DNA of 64,000 nt from Loxodes magnus (lineage: Eukaryota > Ciliophora > Karyorelictea > Loxodida > Loxodidae). The notes beneath the pieces were generated by a model. The model searched no databases. It had not been told where the DNA came from and saw only the letters and a list, made by a program, of their open reading frames with translations. Each line of letters begins with the position of its first letter. Within the stretch, counting starts at the first letter, position 1. Made by a program: the position numbers and the translations under genes. Positions 36,129 through 50,082 of this stretch are shown here, piece after piece. The stretch lies in contig CAMPDV010000383.1 in the NCBI GenBank assembly GCA_946699065.1, positions 124,001-188,000 of the forward strand, read 5' to 3'.

Positions 36129-37693
36129 AAGTAATAATAATAATTAAATAAGCTACTCTATTATTATTAATCTCAATGCTATTTATCTTTCTCACTTTCA
36201 TTTATTAAAGTTGCTTATTTCTTTGCGTAATAACTATAATGAATGATTCAGCTTAAGTTGCTTCTTTTACTTTAAAGCTTTGCTAGCATAAATAGTTTTA
36301 AACAAAGTAAAAAAAAAGAATTGATTTCTATTATAAATAAGATTTAGCGAGATATATTCTTCCTAAGTTATCTGGCTAATAATTCTAAATTTAGGAAATG
36401 TAAGGATTGATTGTTCAATTATAACTAGATAGAATTACTTTAACACAAATAGTAAAATACTTGGTAAATAGAATTACTTAAGTATATCAAATCTAGCTTA
36501 ACCTTAATTAAGAAAATGCTTTATTGTTATGGAATTTCTTTTATTCCTTGCAATAAATAAAAGAAGCAAGATAAGATTGGATTTAGTAATTATCTATAAT
36601 ATATTAGACTGCTACCTTTTTCCAAATTTCCCTAAGTAACTAGATCTATTAATTTAGCCTTAAGCTTAAACTGATAAGTCTATTAATGACTTAAAACTAA
36701 TTATAGAATGTAAGTAATTATTTTAAAGCAAATCTAACTGAAGTTTTATCACATCTAAGCAAAATAATTCCATGATTCCTTCATATGACAGATATAAATA
36801 ATGAATACCAAAAATAATAACAAACTACGACATTTTATTGATACAGTTTGCCTTTAAATTATAACTAAGCTTTCTTTAATAATTATTAATTTATTATAAT
36901 TGAAATTATAGAGAAAAAGATAACTATAAGTAAAGTAAGCTAAAACTAGGAATAGATAATAAGCGTAAGTTCTTTATTTACTTAAATAGTTTAAATTTTA
37001 ATTAAATTGCTAAGTTAAAAGCATTAAACAAATATTCCTCAAACTCAGTTATAGCTAATTAAAATTAGGCCTTTGTCTCTGTAAAGCTAATTAGATAAAT
37101 AATGATCAGAGCAACTTTAGATATAGTATAGGCTACTAAAGATGCTCGTATTAGCTTTGCTAGATTTCTATTAGCTTCACTTCAAATATTCTATGATGGT
37201 ACTTCTTAAATTTCAGTTCTAACTATAGAGGTTAAATAAAAGGACTTAGCGACTTTTCCACATTTAACTTATTTTGAAAGTTATCTTGCTAAATCCTAGC
37301 TAGATCAAGCTAAAATTCGCATAAAGAGGCAAATTCTAAACTTACTAAATAAGATAATTATTCTGAATACTTTTAGTTGTTTGAGACTTTGATGGGAAAA
37401 TTTAAAAAGGGATCATTAAAAAGCTAACTAAAGAGTTGCTGATTGAATAAGAGATTTAAAGTTATATATAAGGAAGAGAAATAATAGTTTAAAATTGGAT
37501 TAGTTAAATAAAGAAAATTTAGTGAAGTTGAGCCAATTACTAAATATATTATTAAATCATAAGCATTAATTAAAAGCGGAAGACAAAGAATTTTATTTCT
37601 TTTAAAAACTTGCAAAAAGCTTTAAGAAAACTCGTAAAAACATAACTCTAAGATCAATGATGAAATTTAAAAAATTATAAAAAAGGAAAGCAG
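36129..37693. other. A+T-rich intergenic stretch
   Basis: About 1.5 kb without a credible frame. It has the same TTAAG/AGCTA-rich texture as 1032-3189. Confidence 0.45.
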
Positions 37694-40497
37694 TCAAAAG
37701 CTAGGAAACTCCTGATTAAGCAAGTAGAAATATTTTTATTAACGAAAGAAGTTATAGAATGGTAGATTTTTCACTTTAATTTTAATGAAATTTAATTAGA
37801 ATTTTAAATCTTTTTACAGAAAGCAATCTCCTTCATGAAAGGCTTTTTGGCATTTATTGCAAAACCGATATTTACATTGAGGACAAGTGACTATTTTCAT
37901 ATTTTCAACTATAAATTAGAATCTACATTAATTATTTGGGCATTAAATCAAATTGTCTGCTAGTTTTATCCTTTATTCTATTATTTTGTCAACATTCTTC
38001 TAAGTTAGATGTGCTTTTATTATCTCAAAGTTAAGTGAAGAAGAATTATACTTCATTTGTTCCAAAGGTTCTCCACAATATGGACAATTTAAATCTTATT
38101 GTTTATAATAGCCATATTCTACTTATATTTCTAAATATTGACTCAAGCATTCATGACATATTCTATGATTGCATTCTAAAGTTACGCAATCTTTTTCTAC
38201 ATCGAATTTTTAATCACATTATAAGCAGGAAAAAGTTGCTCTCAAATCATTATTTTAATTTTCCTCATTTTCTCTATTAATTATCTGATAGTTAAATTTC
38301 TACTCAGAACCATTTTATGCTTAAAAAGTTTGATCTTGCGCCTATTAAGTATTTAAGGGTTTGATAGAAACTTATTAGGGCAAGTTTGTACTGCTTTATT
38401 ATATTATAGTTGGCTTTGAAAACTAAAAGTTAGTTAGTTCGTTAACAATATTCACATCTAATCTTTAATTGCAGAATTTGCAGGTAAATCCAATCTATTT
38501 AGTAATATGATCTGTCATGCATTCTTTGCAGATGTAATTTTGGCAGCAATTTAACTAGCTTATATTTGTTTTCTCTTCTTATATTTTTAGGCAAGACTGG
38601 CACTTTAATGAATCACTTAAAACTTTCTAAATATCGTTTTAACTAATGTTGCATAAGCATTCTATGCTAGGGCATTAATAGTTTTTGGCTTTGATTCTTT
38701 TTTACACCAAATCTTTTATACAAGTCACATGGAATTTATGTTTGCAGTCAAATACAATTTTCTCTTCATTCAAACTTTAATTTAAAGATAAGCAGTTTGA
38801 AAAATCACAACATTTATAAAGCTTCTTAAATGTCTTGGAGGTAAGATCATCTAATGGAGTTTAGCATTTTTTACATTTATCTATATAAGTAACTTACAAT
38901 CCAAAGAATCTACAGCTTGCTACATGCATTTTAAACAGATTTTATGACATTTCATACCTGATAAATTAGATTTTTCTTTTACTACTGAACATCAATCACA
39001 TAAAAAAGTTTTAGTTTAGGGTATTTAAAATAAGTTATAAGTAGTGATCTACTTTTATTTCTCTAAGATTTCGTCTATTTTATACTATTCAATTGTCTTT
39101 AGTATTTGATTCTTTGATATTTTCTAGATTCTATTTCATTTAATACACTCTGGACAGTATACTTCACTTTCAGGTATTTAGTTATTACTTTGCTCTAAAA
39201 TATATTAGGTCAAGCAAGCATTATGATAAACATGCTAACAGTCCAAAGTTATTTTATTCTAATAATATTTTTTACAAGCAGAGCAGTTTTAAAGATTTTA
39301 ATCACTTTCGCTCATTATAAATATATCAAAAGGAAATTAAGAATTAAATTCTTCTCCAAATTGAATATCTTCTAACTGCTTTATTTTAGTCTATTGGCTG
39401 CTATAGAACTGACTTCATTGCAAGTTCTAATTTTCCTTCATCAGCACTTTGTTTTTAATGATTAAGTCTTAAAATTTTTATTTAAAGCTATCTTCGCTTG
39501 TATTGAAAATACTTTATTATAGCTTTTTTATTACTTTTATTTACATATACTAGCTTTGCTATTTATTTACCTCTTAAACAAAGTAACTCATAGAACTGTA
39601 TAGTTTCTTTATTCGTTAAGCAAGTAAGTCAGATAGTTAAATCAGGTTTTTAATAGTTTCTTGTTGCAAAATCTATTGCTTTTTTGTATAGATAGGAAAT
39701 CCAAGGATGGTTGGCCATTGATCTTGAGAGCTATTTCTATAATTTTTAATTTAAGGAGGTAATTAAGGAAAAAATTATTAAAACCCTTAGGGATTTAGAC
39801 AATCTAAGCATGTCTGTTCTCTTGTATACAAAATGTAGAAGCATTTTTCTTTTTAAAAGTCTAATATACTAATTAGCGGTAACTCTTCTTTATTCTCTTA
39901 GAACTAATAGATTTCCACTTCAATTTTTTAATCACTTTCAACTACAAGTTAAATTTTAAGGCTTTAATTAAGCGCATCAATAAAGGTGACTAAAAAGGAA
40001 TTATTTATTTATAAGCTGCTTAGTTCTTGAATGATCTGCTATTATTCTCATTTTTCCTTAGTTTCTAAGTAGTTAGCTATTATGTACTTTATTGCAAAGA
40101 CTATTTAGTTGCAGCTGTTTAGCATTTTAGAAATGAGAGCTTCTACTTCGACTATATTATTTTTTAGTTAGGATAAAGCAATTAAATTTTTCTAGAACTC
40201 CTCATAAACCTAAGGAAGGTTTTAATGAAAGCGGTAAAATCCAATCTCCTTTTTATTAACTAGTTCTATGAAATTTTAAACTTCCTTTTAAGGTGTTGAT
40301 TATCTAGCAAGGTGCTGCAAATATGCTACTCCAACTGCATTAAAAAAAGAGTTCTGAATTTCTTGCGGATAATACATATCATAAATTCAAGCTTTCTCAT
40401 TCAAAAAGTTATTACTCTAAGTCTCTACAAATTTCTAAAAATTCAATCTGCCTGACTTTCATTATGCTTAACTTTAATAATTTAGCTTAAAACTCAT
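37694..40497 (-). CDS. Otubain-like, multi-RING and IBR protein (E3 ligase type)
   Basis: ATG 40497, stop TGA 37694-37696; 928 codons once a 17-nt intron is removed. Residues about 45-235 follow the otubain order: QNSFFNAVGVAYLQHL where otubains have DGNCFYRA, VFAIKYIIANYLETKEK, ALNQSLKIQLV and CFYILY where they have HYDILY. The catalytic Cys is Ser and the His appears to be Cys, so a pseudo-deubiquitinase is likely. Then come a RING (CSACKKYY...CQHVYHNACL, C405), a second zinc cluster (CDWC, C500, Trp TGA), further Cys-rich clusters, a third RING (CLQCDQKF...CNHRICHECL...CPYC, C752) and an IBR (CPNNQC...CPQCKYRFCNKC...HEGDC, C847). No RING2 follows. It is probably a ubiquitin-pathway protein. 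Confidence 0.85.
38881..38897 (-). other. 17-nt GT-AG intron
   Basis: GTAAGTTACTTATATAG in sense. Removing it joins SLD to YKCKKCQTPLDD and restores one frame for the whole 928-residue protein; retaining it breaks the zinc cluster. A tiny intron of this kind is normal for ciliates. Confidence 0.85.
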
Positions 40498-43400
40498 TTT
40501 TAAAAGGAAATTAAGGAAAATAAGATAAATTAGAAATTTGTGGTTTCAAAATAAAATTAAAAGATTATCCTTTAAATGTTTATTATTACACTATAACTTC
40601 CTTCTCATCGCTATTTTTATTTTATATCCCTCTTTTGCAAATCCTTATTATTTTAAATCTTCAATTCTAAGATTTGCTACCAAGTAAACTTTAACTTGTA
40701 ATATTTTAAAAATTGTAGTTGCCTTCTGTAAACTTAGTTCTTTAGTCATTAAGGAAAAAAATTCTAATATAAGAAAAATACCTTCAATGATTCTTTCTAG
40801 TTAAGTCCTATTTATTTAAGGTATGCATGCTACAATAGAAATTTGAAATTAAAGGCTTTCATCAAAATAAGAGTTTGGCTTAGTTAATCTCTGTTATGAG
40901 AGAATCAAATAAGCTTTTGTATTAAACATTTTTTAATTCTTAGATATCTATATAATTTTAAATAAAAGGCTATATCTTTTCTATGCTAGCTAATTAGAAT
41001 TGATTTATCATATAATTAATAGAAATGAAATAACTTGAAATTAACTATGAAATCGTTATTTTAGTTAAATCATTTATAATCTAGAAATATAATAAAACCT
41101 TTAAATAAGATATTTGTCCATTGCTCATAGTCCTGAAAGTGTATTAATAGTTATTGTAATACATTTCAATGAAAATTAGAAATCAATTAACTTCAAGCTT
41201 TTACTTTTCTATTTGTTTACCTTTATTATATTCAACTATTGTCTTTATAACCTTAATCAGTTTTTGTCTAAATTTAATAATCCAATATCCTTTGTTTATG
41301 GAATTGTATTCTGCTAACCTTTAAGCTAATTAACTTTCCTCAGAATTTATAAAAAAATCTTAGTGAAATTATTTTTCTTTTAGATGTCTAAAATTTACTT
41401 TGCAACTTTAATTTATAAAGAGATATAAAATCAATATTTGGTGAATTCTAGAGAAGAATAGAATAATAAAGCTATCCATTTAAGATAAAACAGAGTATGG
41501 GATTTTATATAATCCTTAAGACTGGCAAATACATAAAAGGGCTATTTAGGGTAATAGATAAAGACAAAAGCAAAGTATGTATTTGAGATCTTGCAAACAT
41601 TCTTTTATTAAATAAAAACCAATAAGCATTTTAAAGGATATAATTTAAAATTTTTATAGCTAGAGAAAGGAGCAAAACAGGATGAGAGAATGAAAGCTAA
41701 TTACATTGATATATGAGAAAATGTGAATGCTGAAAGAGAAGGTTTATTAGCATAATATTAATATTTTGATTATAAATTAAATGAGATAAATAAAAAAGAA
41801 AATTGTAAAATCAGAGCTTATGAATATATTTATTTTTCAAGTGTAGATATGAATAAACAGAATAGCTTCCACTTTTATTTTACGTTTGATTTTGTTTTTC
41901 TACTAGTTTTGCTAAGAAAAATTTAGGATTTCTTAATAGATCATGTTTATAGATTTTGCTTTAATAGTAATTGCAATTTATCTAGGATTGATCATATCCT
42001 AATATTATTTATAAAATTTAGGTCTAAAACAAATAGAGAGTAGTAAAAAGAGATTATAAGGATAAACTAAATCAACATACTTTTCTTTTACTATCTTAAG
42101 TACCTAAAATCTCATGATGTAGAATTAAAAATCTTTCACCTTCAGTTTGTCTAAAAAAAGTTTAAAGTATGCTACTTGATAAAAAATCTTCAGATTATTC
42201 TTTTAATTTTAAAGTTAAAACAAATTATTAAATTCCTCGAAAAGAAAGCATCATAATAATTTATCAAAGAAGCAAAGCTAATAATTATTTTATTCCAGGT
42301 AAATTAAATCTAACTATTTTTGTCTTAAATATTGCCTTTAGTTTTTCGATTAAATATTAGACTTTTTATGAATAAATAGCTTTAACCAATAAGTGTTTAA
42401 AGCTTTTATTTTTGGAATTTTAATTCAGTTCCAAAAGTTATAAAAACATTCAGCATATGCTTTCAGATAATTTTCCTTCAAGCCTTATTTAATTATTGAT
42501 GCTTAGGGTATTCAAATAAATTATAAAATTAGTGCTAGAAAGCATTCGAATAAATTAAATTTATAAGCTTATATTTAATAAGTTTAGATAAATAGCTCGC
42601 TAAGGAAACTAAAAGTAAGTACCTTAAGCATTTGAAATTTAAAATATCTAATATGATTAAAAAATGCATTAATAGAGCTACTCTAATTTCTTATTATAAA
42701 GTAGATATAATTTAAGCTTTTAAGCGAATAATAATATTTAATACCCTTTTTTTCAAAATTATCTACTTTTAGCTAAATCTAAAGATAAGCATTAGTTTTA
42801 ATTATTTGAAAGTTAAGAGGTTTAAATATACTCTTAAATAACTAAGAAAGTCTTTATTTAAGTTTATCAAATCTGTTTATAACCTAGAAAACGAAAACTT
42901 TTATGAAGATTTCATTTAAAAATTCTATAAGAAACTATATGAAAAAATTCTAGAATATAAAGCTCAGAATCGTTGTAGAATGTTTTAAAACCTAAATGAA
43001 ACTTGCTGATACTTTCTATAATTATAAGGATAATTTAGATTAAGGAGTGGAATAATAGAAATAATGCAAATCAATCAAATGCTTCATTAAAATCTACGAA
43101 ATCCTTTTGCTACAACTATTAAACTTAAAACTAAATTCTATCATTAAGTAAGCATAAATATCATCATTAAATAAGAATAGTCGATATTTATAGTTAATAA
43201 TAACCTTTTTATCTCTTAATTAAGAAATATCCTATAGAAATAAATAAACCGATAAATAATTACTAAGAACTGCAAAGAAAACTTAGTAACTATTATTTCA
43301 ATTTAGTGAACTGAATTAAAGATAAACTTTTAAATAATTATTTTATAAATATAATAATTACTAAATGTAAAACAGTTCGAAAATACATTCTTAAGCATAG

Positions 43401-45960
43401 TTCTTCTATTAAAATTAAATAAAATTTGTTGATAATTTATAATATAGAAGCTCTTATCTAGATGTAAGCTCTTTTAATAATTTAAATAAGACTTTCTTAT
43501 ATTAAATTTAAATTAAGTTCCTATCTATTTAATATAATACCTTTAAATAAATTTTAGAGTAATGAAGTAAAGCAATCTTTATACAAATTATTTAACAAAT
43601 CTATTTTCTAAATTTAATATAAAAAATCATTAAGCATCACAATTTCTTACCTCAATTACCTAAGCTTCTCTTATTCTATTTATTAGTTACTTAGCATTTT
43701 TAATTTATTTAAAAAATAGTTATTTACCTTCTATAAATATCCTAGTAATAGATAGGAGCTGATGATAACTTGTATTAAAGCTTATACTTAAAAAACAGTT
43801 ACTAATTAATATTTTTACCTTTATTATATGATATTTAGGTATTTTAAAAATAGAAGCTCATTAATATAATTATTAGATTTAATATTCCCCTGCTATATTG
43901 CATCTTATAATTCTTTAAAATTATATAGCGCTAATACAATCTTTGACTTCTACCAATGTATTCTTTATTAATCTTAAAAAAACTAATTCTAGAAAATAAA
44001 ATATATCAATCTAGCCAATATTTATTACCTAGCTTTAAAACTTAATTTGGACAGTTATAAAGTAAACACGTTAAATTATAAAATTTAGCTTTTTTTCTAT
44101 TTTTAATTATTTATTCTCTCTAAGCGCTTTCATACGTAGATTGTAGTATATGCCAATTAAACTAAAATATTGATTGTTTTTTTAGTATTTTCAAGCATAA
44201 CGCTATTTTGTATCTTTACGCTTTATTTATATATTTTAAGTTTCTAAGATCAAAATTTTCGTTGCTGTGTTTAAGAAATAATTCCTTAATAAAATGCTAA
44301 AAAAATATTTTTATTATGAAGGTTTCGTTTCGAAATTTAAATATACAAATGAGTTTTATTTTTCTTCAATAATGAACGAATAAACATTAGATCAAAGAGT
44401 TAGATTATTAATGTGATTCATAATGCTTAGAAGCTTATCTTAATATATTAATAAATATGAGATAGACTCTCGCTTATTTAAATAGCCATAGACTATACTT
44501 TTATAACTAAAATTTTAATATTGCAATCGAGTTAGAATTAACTAGTTGAAGCTGAATTATTATTATTTATTTAAGACTAAATAAATAAACATTTTAGGAT
44601 ATATTTTATTCTTTGATTCATTCATCTAGAAAAATAAATTTTTTAAGGCAGATCTTTAAATGCCTTATTTCAAAAAAAAGGCTGTTCTTTTATTGTGGAT
44701 ATTAATGCTTTTAAAAATTTATAAGATATATATGGGAATCTTAGTGCCACTGGTATTTTGAGTTTCTCAAAACTAATATTATTATCATATCCCTAAAGCA
44801 ATTCTAAGTTCCTTTTTTTTATTATATTAAGGGTTTCTTGTAAATGTCACATTCTAAGAATTTTGACTAAATTAAGAGACAAAACATGTACTTAATAGGT
44901 ATAATAATTCTAACCTAGTCAGCTAAGGTTCATAGAATATTAATGCTAATAGCTATTTAACTATAATTACTATTTTGCCTTAAGTTTAGTTCTTTCTAAG
45001 TATTCTCATCATTTTACAGTTCTAAAATAAACATTAAAGATATTATTTCTATTATACCTTAATTTTAGCTTGTAGAAACAAATACATTTTTATAAAAAAT
45101 GAAGCCTTGGATATAAGGGTATATTATTATCAAACTATAAAAGTATCTTATAAAATATATGGCACTGTAAATAGATAACTAAGCTAGTCTTTTTTATCAA
45201 ATGAGATATCATATATACTTAGTTAAGCTTCACAGATTTAGTATTTGGATGTAGAATAATTAAGATTTATTTATTCTTGCCATCAATGTCTTTATGTCAT
45301 TTCAGTCCAATAATTTCGTAGTCAAAGCTTTAAATAGTTTAAAAAGAATAAGCTTTGTTTATCTTTTAATGCTTTTCTCTCTTATAAGAAGATGAAATAA
45401 CTTTGACAGTGATAGTTTTGCTTATTTTTTGCTTAAATAACAAAACAAAGTCTTAATGCACTTAACTTTTAATAAATTTCCATTCTATTAAAATTTTAAA
45501 AGCTTGCCTTTGAAACTATAGCCACTTATCTAGAAATAGAATTACTCATTAATGGAATAAAATATCTCACTTTCCTAAAAATAAAAAGCAAAGATTATGG
45601 ATTCATATTAACCATAATCAATAATAATCAATTTAACAAGCAGATGTAAAATATTGCTTATAAAATGAAGAGAATGCTTACGACTATTATTTATTTTCAG
45701 GATAAAAATCATAAAATACCACAATTAACTTTAATTTCATTTTTAATAGACATAAGTAATAAATATTTTAATATGATGTAAAATAATTTAACTACTGTGA
45801 TCTATTATTATAATAGAACTATTAAAGACTAGATAGATAGTAGTTATTTTTATCTTAGGCTTTTATTAAATTATTTGTATCTTTTTATTAAATATTTGAT
45901 CTTGTAATTTTTTGAGAATTATTTGTATTAAAATAATTTAGAATTAACATAAGTAACTTG
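40498..45960. other. Long gene-poor region
   Basis: About 5.4 kb of A+T-rich DNA. With only TGA as a stop, 100-codon frames arise by chance; none here has sustained composition or a motif I recognise. Confidence 0.45.
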
Positions 45961-46431
45961 TCATAGCATATCTCCTAGTTGTCTACATAGGAAATTATTA
46001 TGGTTTGCAGACCTAAGGTCAACTTCTCTTTTTGCCCCAGAAGTCTTGTGGCTTATTATAAACTAAGCTTCCTTCAGTTCTTGATATTATTTATACTTAT
46101 ACTTCAACATCTTAAAACTGTAAGGCTTTAACTCCTTCTTCAACTTGTTCCAGTATCTACGACTCGAATGCTTATACTTGTGGGATATATTTATGAACAA
46201 CATTGCTTAATCTCTATTTCACTCGTTATTTATCAAAGGAAGAAGCACGTATATCCATCTTCGTTTTATTTGCTTATCAGTTTTAACGATTTGATCTTAG
46301 TGGAAGATTTTGTTGATATGTTTAGCTATTTTAGTTCATCTATAATAGAACTTAGGTAGTTTCATTTTATCCATAATGAGCTGATCCTCTTGATAAGACC
46401 AATCATCATCAATGATATCTAGTTCTTTCAT
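45961..46431 (-). CDS. Two-repeat Myb/SANT-like protein, copy A
   Basis: ATG 46431, TGA 45961-45963, 156 codons. The first repeat is DDDWSYQEDQLIMDKM...RWTKIAKHINK...QIKRRW, the second NEWNRDQAMLFINISHKYK...YWNKLKKEL. Helix-core tryptophans are a mix of TGG (DDW, RRW, YW) and TGA (YRW, NEW), in keeping with TGA as Trp. It is nearly identical to copy B to residue 123 (ISHKT), after which the C-terminus is different (SGAKREVDLRSANHNN). It is probably a DNA-binding protein of unknown target. The 5' flank is also duplicated for some 55 bp. Confidence 0.8.
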
Positions 46432-47714
46432 TGTTATAATTACGATTATTTAATAAAGTTTAAATATCCTTAATTTAAATAAAATGCATTTAAAATCACT
46501 AGGAGTTAAAAATTTAATTTTAGTTATACTTAACCTTGATTAGCAGTAAGTTTAGAAAATACAGTCAAGTATAAAGAACTGATAAATATTAAAAACAAAA
46601 AATAGAGCTATCTTTATAGAAAATAAATCTATTATCTTAAATTTTTTCAACTTTAACAGAAGCTTAATAGACATAATTCTTTAACTCATTTAAAAGTCAA
46701 TTAAATACTAATAAAAAGATTATATTTTTAAATTAAAAAGTTTATAATAATTTGATAATTTAATTAGAGCAAAGCTACCTAAGCATTTCCTTTTAATTTT
46801 AGCTTTTCTTCCAGATAGTTATATTTTTATTTATTTAGTTAATATCTATTTATCATAATCGTTTATTTTTTATTATTTATGCTTCATTTAATTATCCCTA
46901 TCTAAGTATAAATATAGGAAGAGATGATGCTTTAGAAGCTAAGTTATTATCTTAACTATCCTTTTATAAAATAAAATAGATAGCTTAAATCTAGTAATTA
47001 GACTTCTACTATATTTTAATAAAGAAGCAATATATTTTTCTTTATTTATATTGCTAAATAGACTAAGGAATGTAAAGTTAACTAACTCTTCTGCTACTGG
47101 GAGTATCACATATTCCTTAGTTATAAATGGTTTACTTTATACTTTTTCAACTATCGAGAGAGAAGTTATGATCTTCTTTCATGCTAATAGACTTAAACTT
47201 ATCTCTTTAATCATAAATCTCCTTTTTGTTGATAAATTTATCTCAAAAAACTAACTCTACATGTACCTTTATTCGTTTCAATCTCAATAATATAGAACTT
47301 AATTTAGTTTAATTCAGACGCTTTTATAAGTATAATTTTGGAATATAAAAAGCATGTGCATTTACTTGATACTTTATTAGGAGTGTTAGCAAAGCTTATT
47401 TAGTATATTTATATGATGTATGAAAATTATTATTTTTATAACTTTAAATATCAACTAAAAAGCTTAAAAAATCTTAAGTCTATAGAACGAAATTTCCCAA
47501 AATAAATAGAAAGAAATTTAAAAAAAGATAGGAAAGTTTCGTGAATATCACTTAGATATATAAGACACTTTCTCTTATAATAAATTTGTATGCAAAATCG
47601 ATTTCAATGCATCGATATTTTAGGTAACATCTTTCCAGATTAAAAGAGTAGATAACTACTATAAGCTATAAGGATTTATTTTGCTTTTAAATGATAAAAG
47701 ATATAGTAATTTTT
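46432..47714. other. Spacer between Myb copies A and B
   Basis: A+T-rich. A minus-strand frame at 47000-47240 (MIKEISLSLLAWKK) is possible but I would not call it. Confidence 0.4.
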
Positions 47715-48053
47715 TCATCCTAAATAAGCTTTTAAATCATAGTAAAATGTCTGCTTGCTAACACTAAAAAATTTATTTGTTTTATAATTTTTTAGATTTA
47801 TAGCAAAAATAAGCCAAAAGTGAATACTTTTAATATAAACTCAATAAATATCAAATTCGTCAGTATCTTTATCTTATTTAATTTTCTTTTGCTTACTTTT
47901 TTATTCTTTAAATTCGAATTTTTCCTGTTCATCCTTCGATATTTCTTAAATTACCAGTTAATTAAGAAGAAATTTAATGAAAATCTATTCTATTTGTTGA
48001 TGTTGCTCCTTATTTTAGCTTTCATCTGCTGCCACCAAAAAAGAATAAGACAT
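47715..48053 (-). CDS. Small hypothetical ORF
   Basis: ATG 48053 (MSYSFLVAADESQNKEQHQQ) to TGA 47715-47717, 112 codons. The middle is charged (DEQEKFEFKEQKSKQKKIKQ), then DTDEFDIYWVYIKSIHFW with one TGA Trp. No homology is recognised and a frame this long can arise by chance under this code. Confidence 0.38.
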
Positions 48054-48817
48054 CTCTAAATAGACTCTATATCTTTGTTTGTTGATCATGTTAGTATTGC
48101 TATAATTTAGATTTAAATACTAGGGATAGATAACCCATTTCATAACTCCTTTTACTTAATTAAGATCATCTAAAAAGGAATGGGTTTGCTAAGTTATTCT
48201 AATTGCCTTTGATTCCACTTATACAATCATTCTACTCTTAACTTAACTAAAATGTATTATATGATTTGTTCGAATTAATTAGTTCTATAGAAAACGCAAG
48301 CAGTTATCTTAAATCTTCGTCTTGTCCAATAAAAATATTCCGAATTTAAATATACCTAACAATATTTATTTATATTTAGTCTGATTTTTTAGAAGTAAAT
48401 GTATATGATAGCAGCATAATTATGCATATGATTAAAAGTAATTTATTTAATTTAAATTTAGCCTTATGAATTAAATAAACTTAGACTTACTGTTTATTTT
48501 ATACGTATCTAGCATCTGAGGCAAACAACACTTAGGAGTACATTTAAATATTTTAATTTATCTAATAGTTAGATTTCAGTTAATACCATATCCCACTTTT
48601 ATTTCTAGCAATTTACTTAGTTTATTTCTTCTTTATTCCTCTTTATAAATTTTATCTCTATAAACTCCTAGCTAAACATATATCTATCTATTATATCTAA
48701 ACATTAATGAAAAATGTATAGAATTTAATTTATTAAGTATTCATTTATTAGTTAAAAACCCCATTTTAATTTAAATTAAGGATATTTAAACTTAATTAAA
48801 TAATCGTAATTATAACA
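48054..48817. other. Spacer upstream of Myb copy B
   Basis: No coding signal. The last 55 bp repeat the 5' flank of copy A in inverted orientation. Confidence 0.4.
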
Positions 48818-49282
48818 ATGAAAGAACTAGATATCATTGATGATGATTGGTCTTATCAAGAGGATCAGCTCATTATGGATAAAATGAAACTAGCCAAGTT
48901 TTATTATAGATGAACTAAAATTGCTAAACATATCAACAAAATCTTCCACTAAGATCAAATCGTTAAAACTGATAAGCAAATAAAACGAAGATGGATATAC
49001 GTGCTTCTTCCTTTGATAAATAACGAGTGAAATAGAGATTAAGCAATGTTGTTCATAAATATATCTCACAAGTATAAACATTCGAGTCGTAGATACTGGA
49101 ACAAGTTGAAGAAGGAGTTAAAGCCTTACAGTTTTAAGATGTTGAAGTATAAGTATAAATAATATCAAGAACTGAAAGAAGCTTAGTTTATAATAAGCCA
49201 CAAGACGATATAGAAGTAGGAGATAAAGTAGAGAAAGGCAGATGTTTTAGGATCTTTAAGTAAGTAGTTAGAAGGAATATGA
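48818..49282 (+). CDS. Two-repeat Myb/SANT-like protein, copy B
   Basis: ATG 48818, TGA 49280-49282, 154 codons. It starts MKELDIIDDDWSYQEDQLIM, has WTKIAKHINKIF, QIKRRWIYVLLPLINNEW, and ends IQKQEIKQRKADVLGSLSKQ-LEGI. Copies B and C share this C-terminus, so it is probably the original one. It is in inverted orientation to copy A, 2.4 kb away. Confidence 0.82.
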
Positions 49283-50062
49283 TATTGTTAGTTGATTATT
49301 AAATTTAGAATTTGTTTTCAAATAAAATAAATGAAGTCTTTTGCCATTAATCTATTAAGATATTGCTTGATAAATATTTTATTTTTAAAAATAAATCTAA
49401 TTTTATTTCATAAACACAACAACTTTAAATAGTACCTATAGAAATAATTAACTTGTCTCATTTATGTTTTTTATTCTTACAATTTTTAATAAATTTTTTG
49501 ACTGGACTCTTATAAAATGCTGAAGAGTAAAAGACATCATAAAACTGTTTCTAATAATTACCTTTTTATTAATGGATATATTTATTAATAAAGACAAATA
49601 CTTTAAAACCGCTACTAAGAATTATAATTAACTCTTGATTTTATTTTTCAAAGGTATTTTTGATTTTTAATCTTTTTTATCTTATTTTTCTTTCTTACTA
49701 TCATTCAACTACTTGCTTTAATACATTTATTTTCTTATCTTTTCTTATAAATTTTTAAGCCTTTAAATTTCTATCAAATAGATTAATTTTAGTTGCTAGT
49801 AAGTTCTTTAAACTTAAATCATATTTCATTTATTACATTAATTTGCTTACATTTATAAACTTTCCAATCATTTTATTTCAACTAAGCTTTATTTAATTTC
49901 TTGTTGGTAGCAATGAATTTCTAGAGTTTTGTAATATTAATTAAATCTTAACTAAAATATGTGAAATCCTAGCTAACTCCTTTAGATTCTTCTTCATTAG
50001 CAAGAGGTATAATTTTTGTAGAATAGCAACTATTTATAAATTTAATGTATATCTTGCTATTA
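49283..50062. other. A+T-rich spacer
   Basis: Nothing recognised apart from the left target repeat of the next element at its end. Confidence 0.4.
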
Positions 50063-50082
50063 TTTTTATCTTTAAACTTTAT

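Noticed and set aside
46168-46359. Plus-strand ORF (MLILVGYIYEQHC) repeated at 48.9 kb on the other strand.
   Set aside because: Antisense shadow of the Myb genes; it recurs only because the Myb gene does.
47000-47260. Overlapping 60-120-codon frames on both strands.
   Set aside because: With only TGA as a stop, frames of this length are common by chance in this base composition; no motif or homology supports either.
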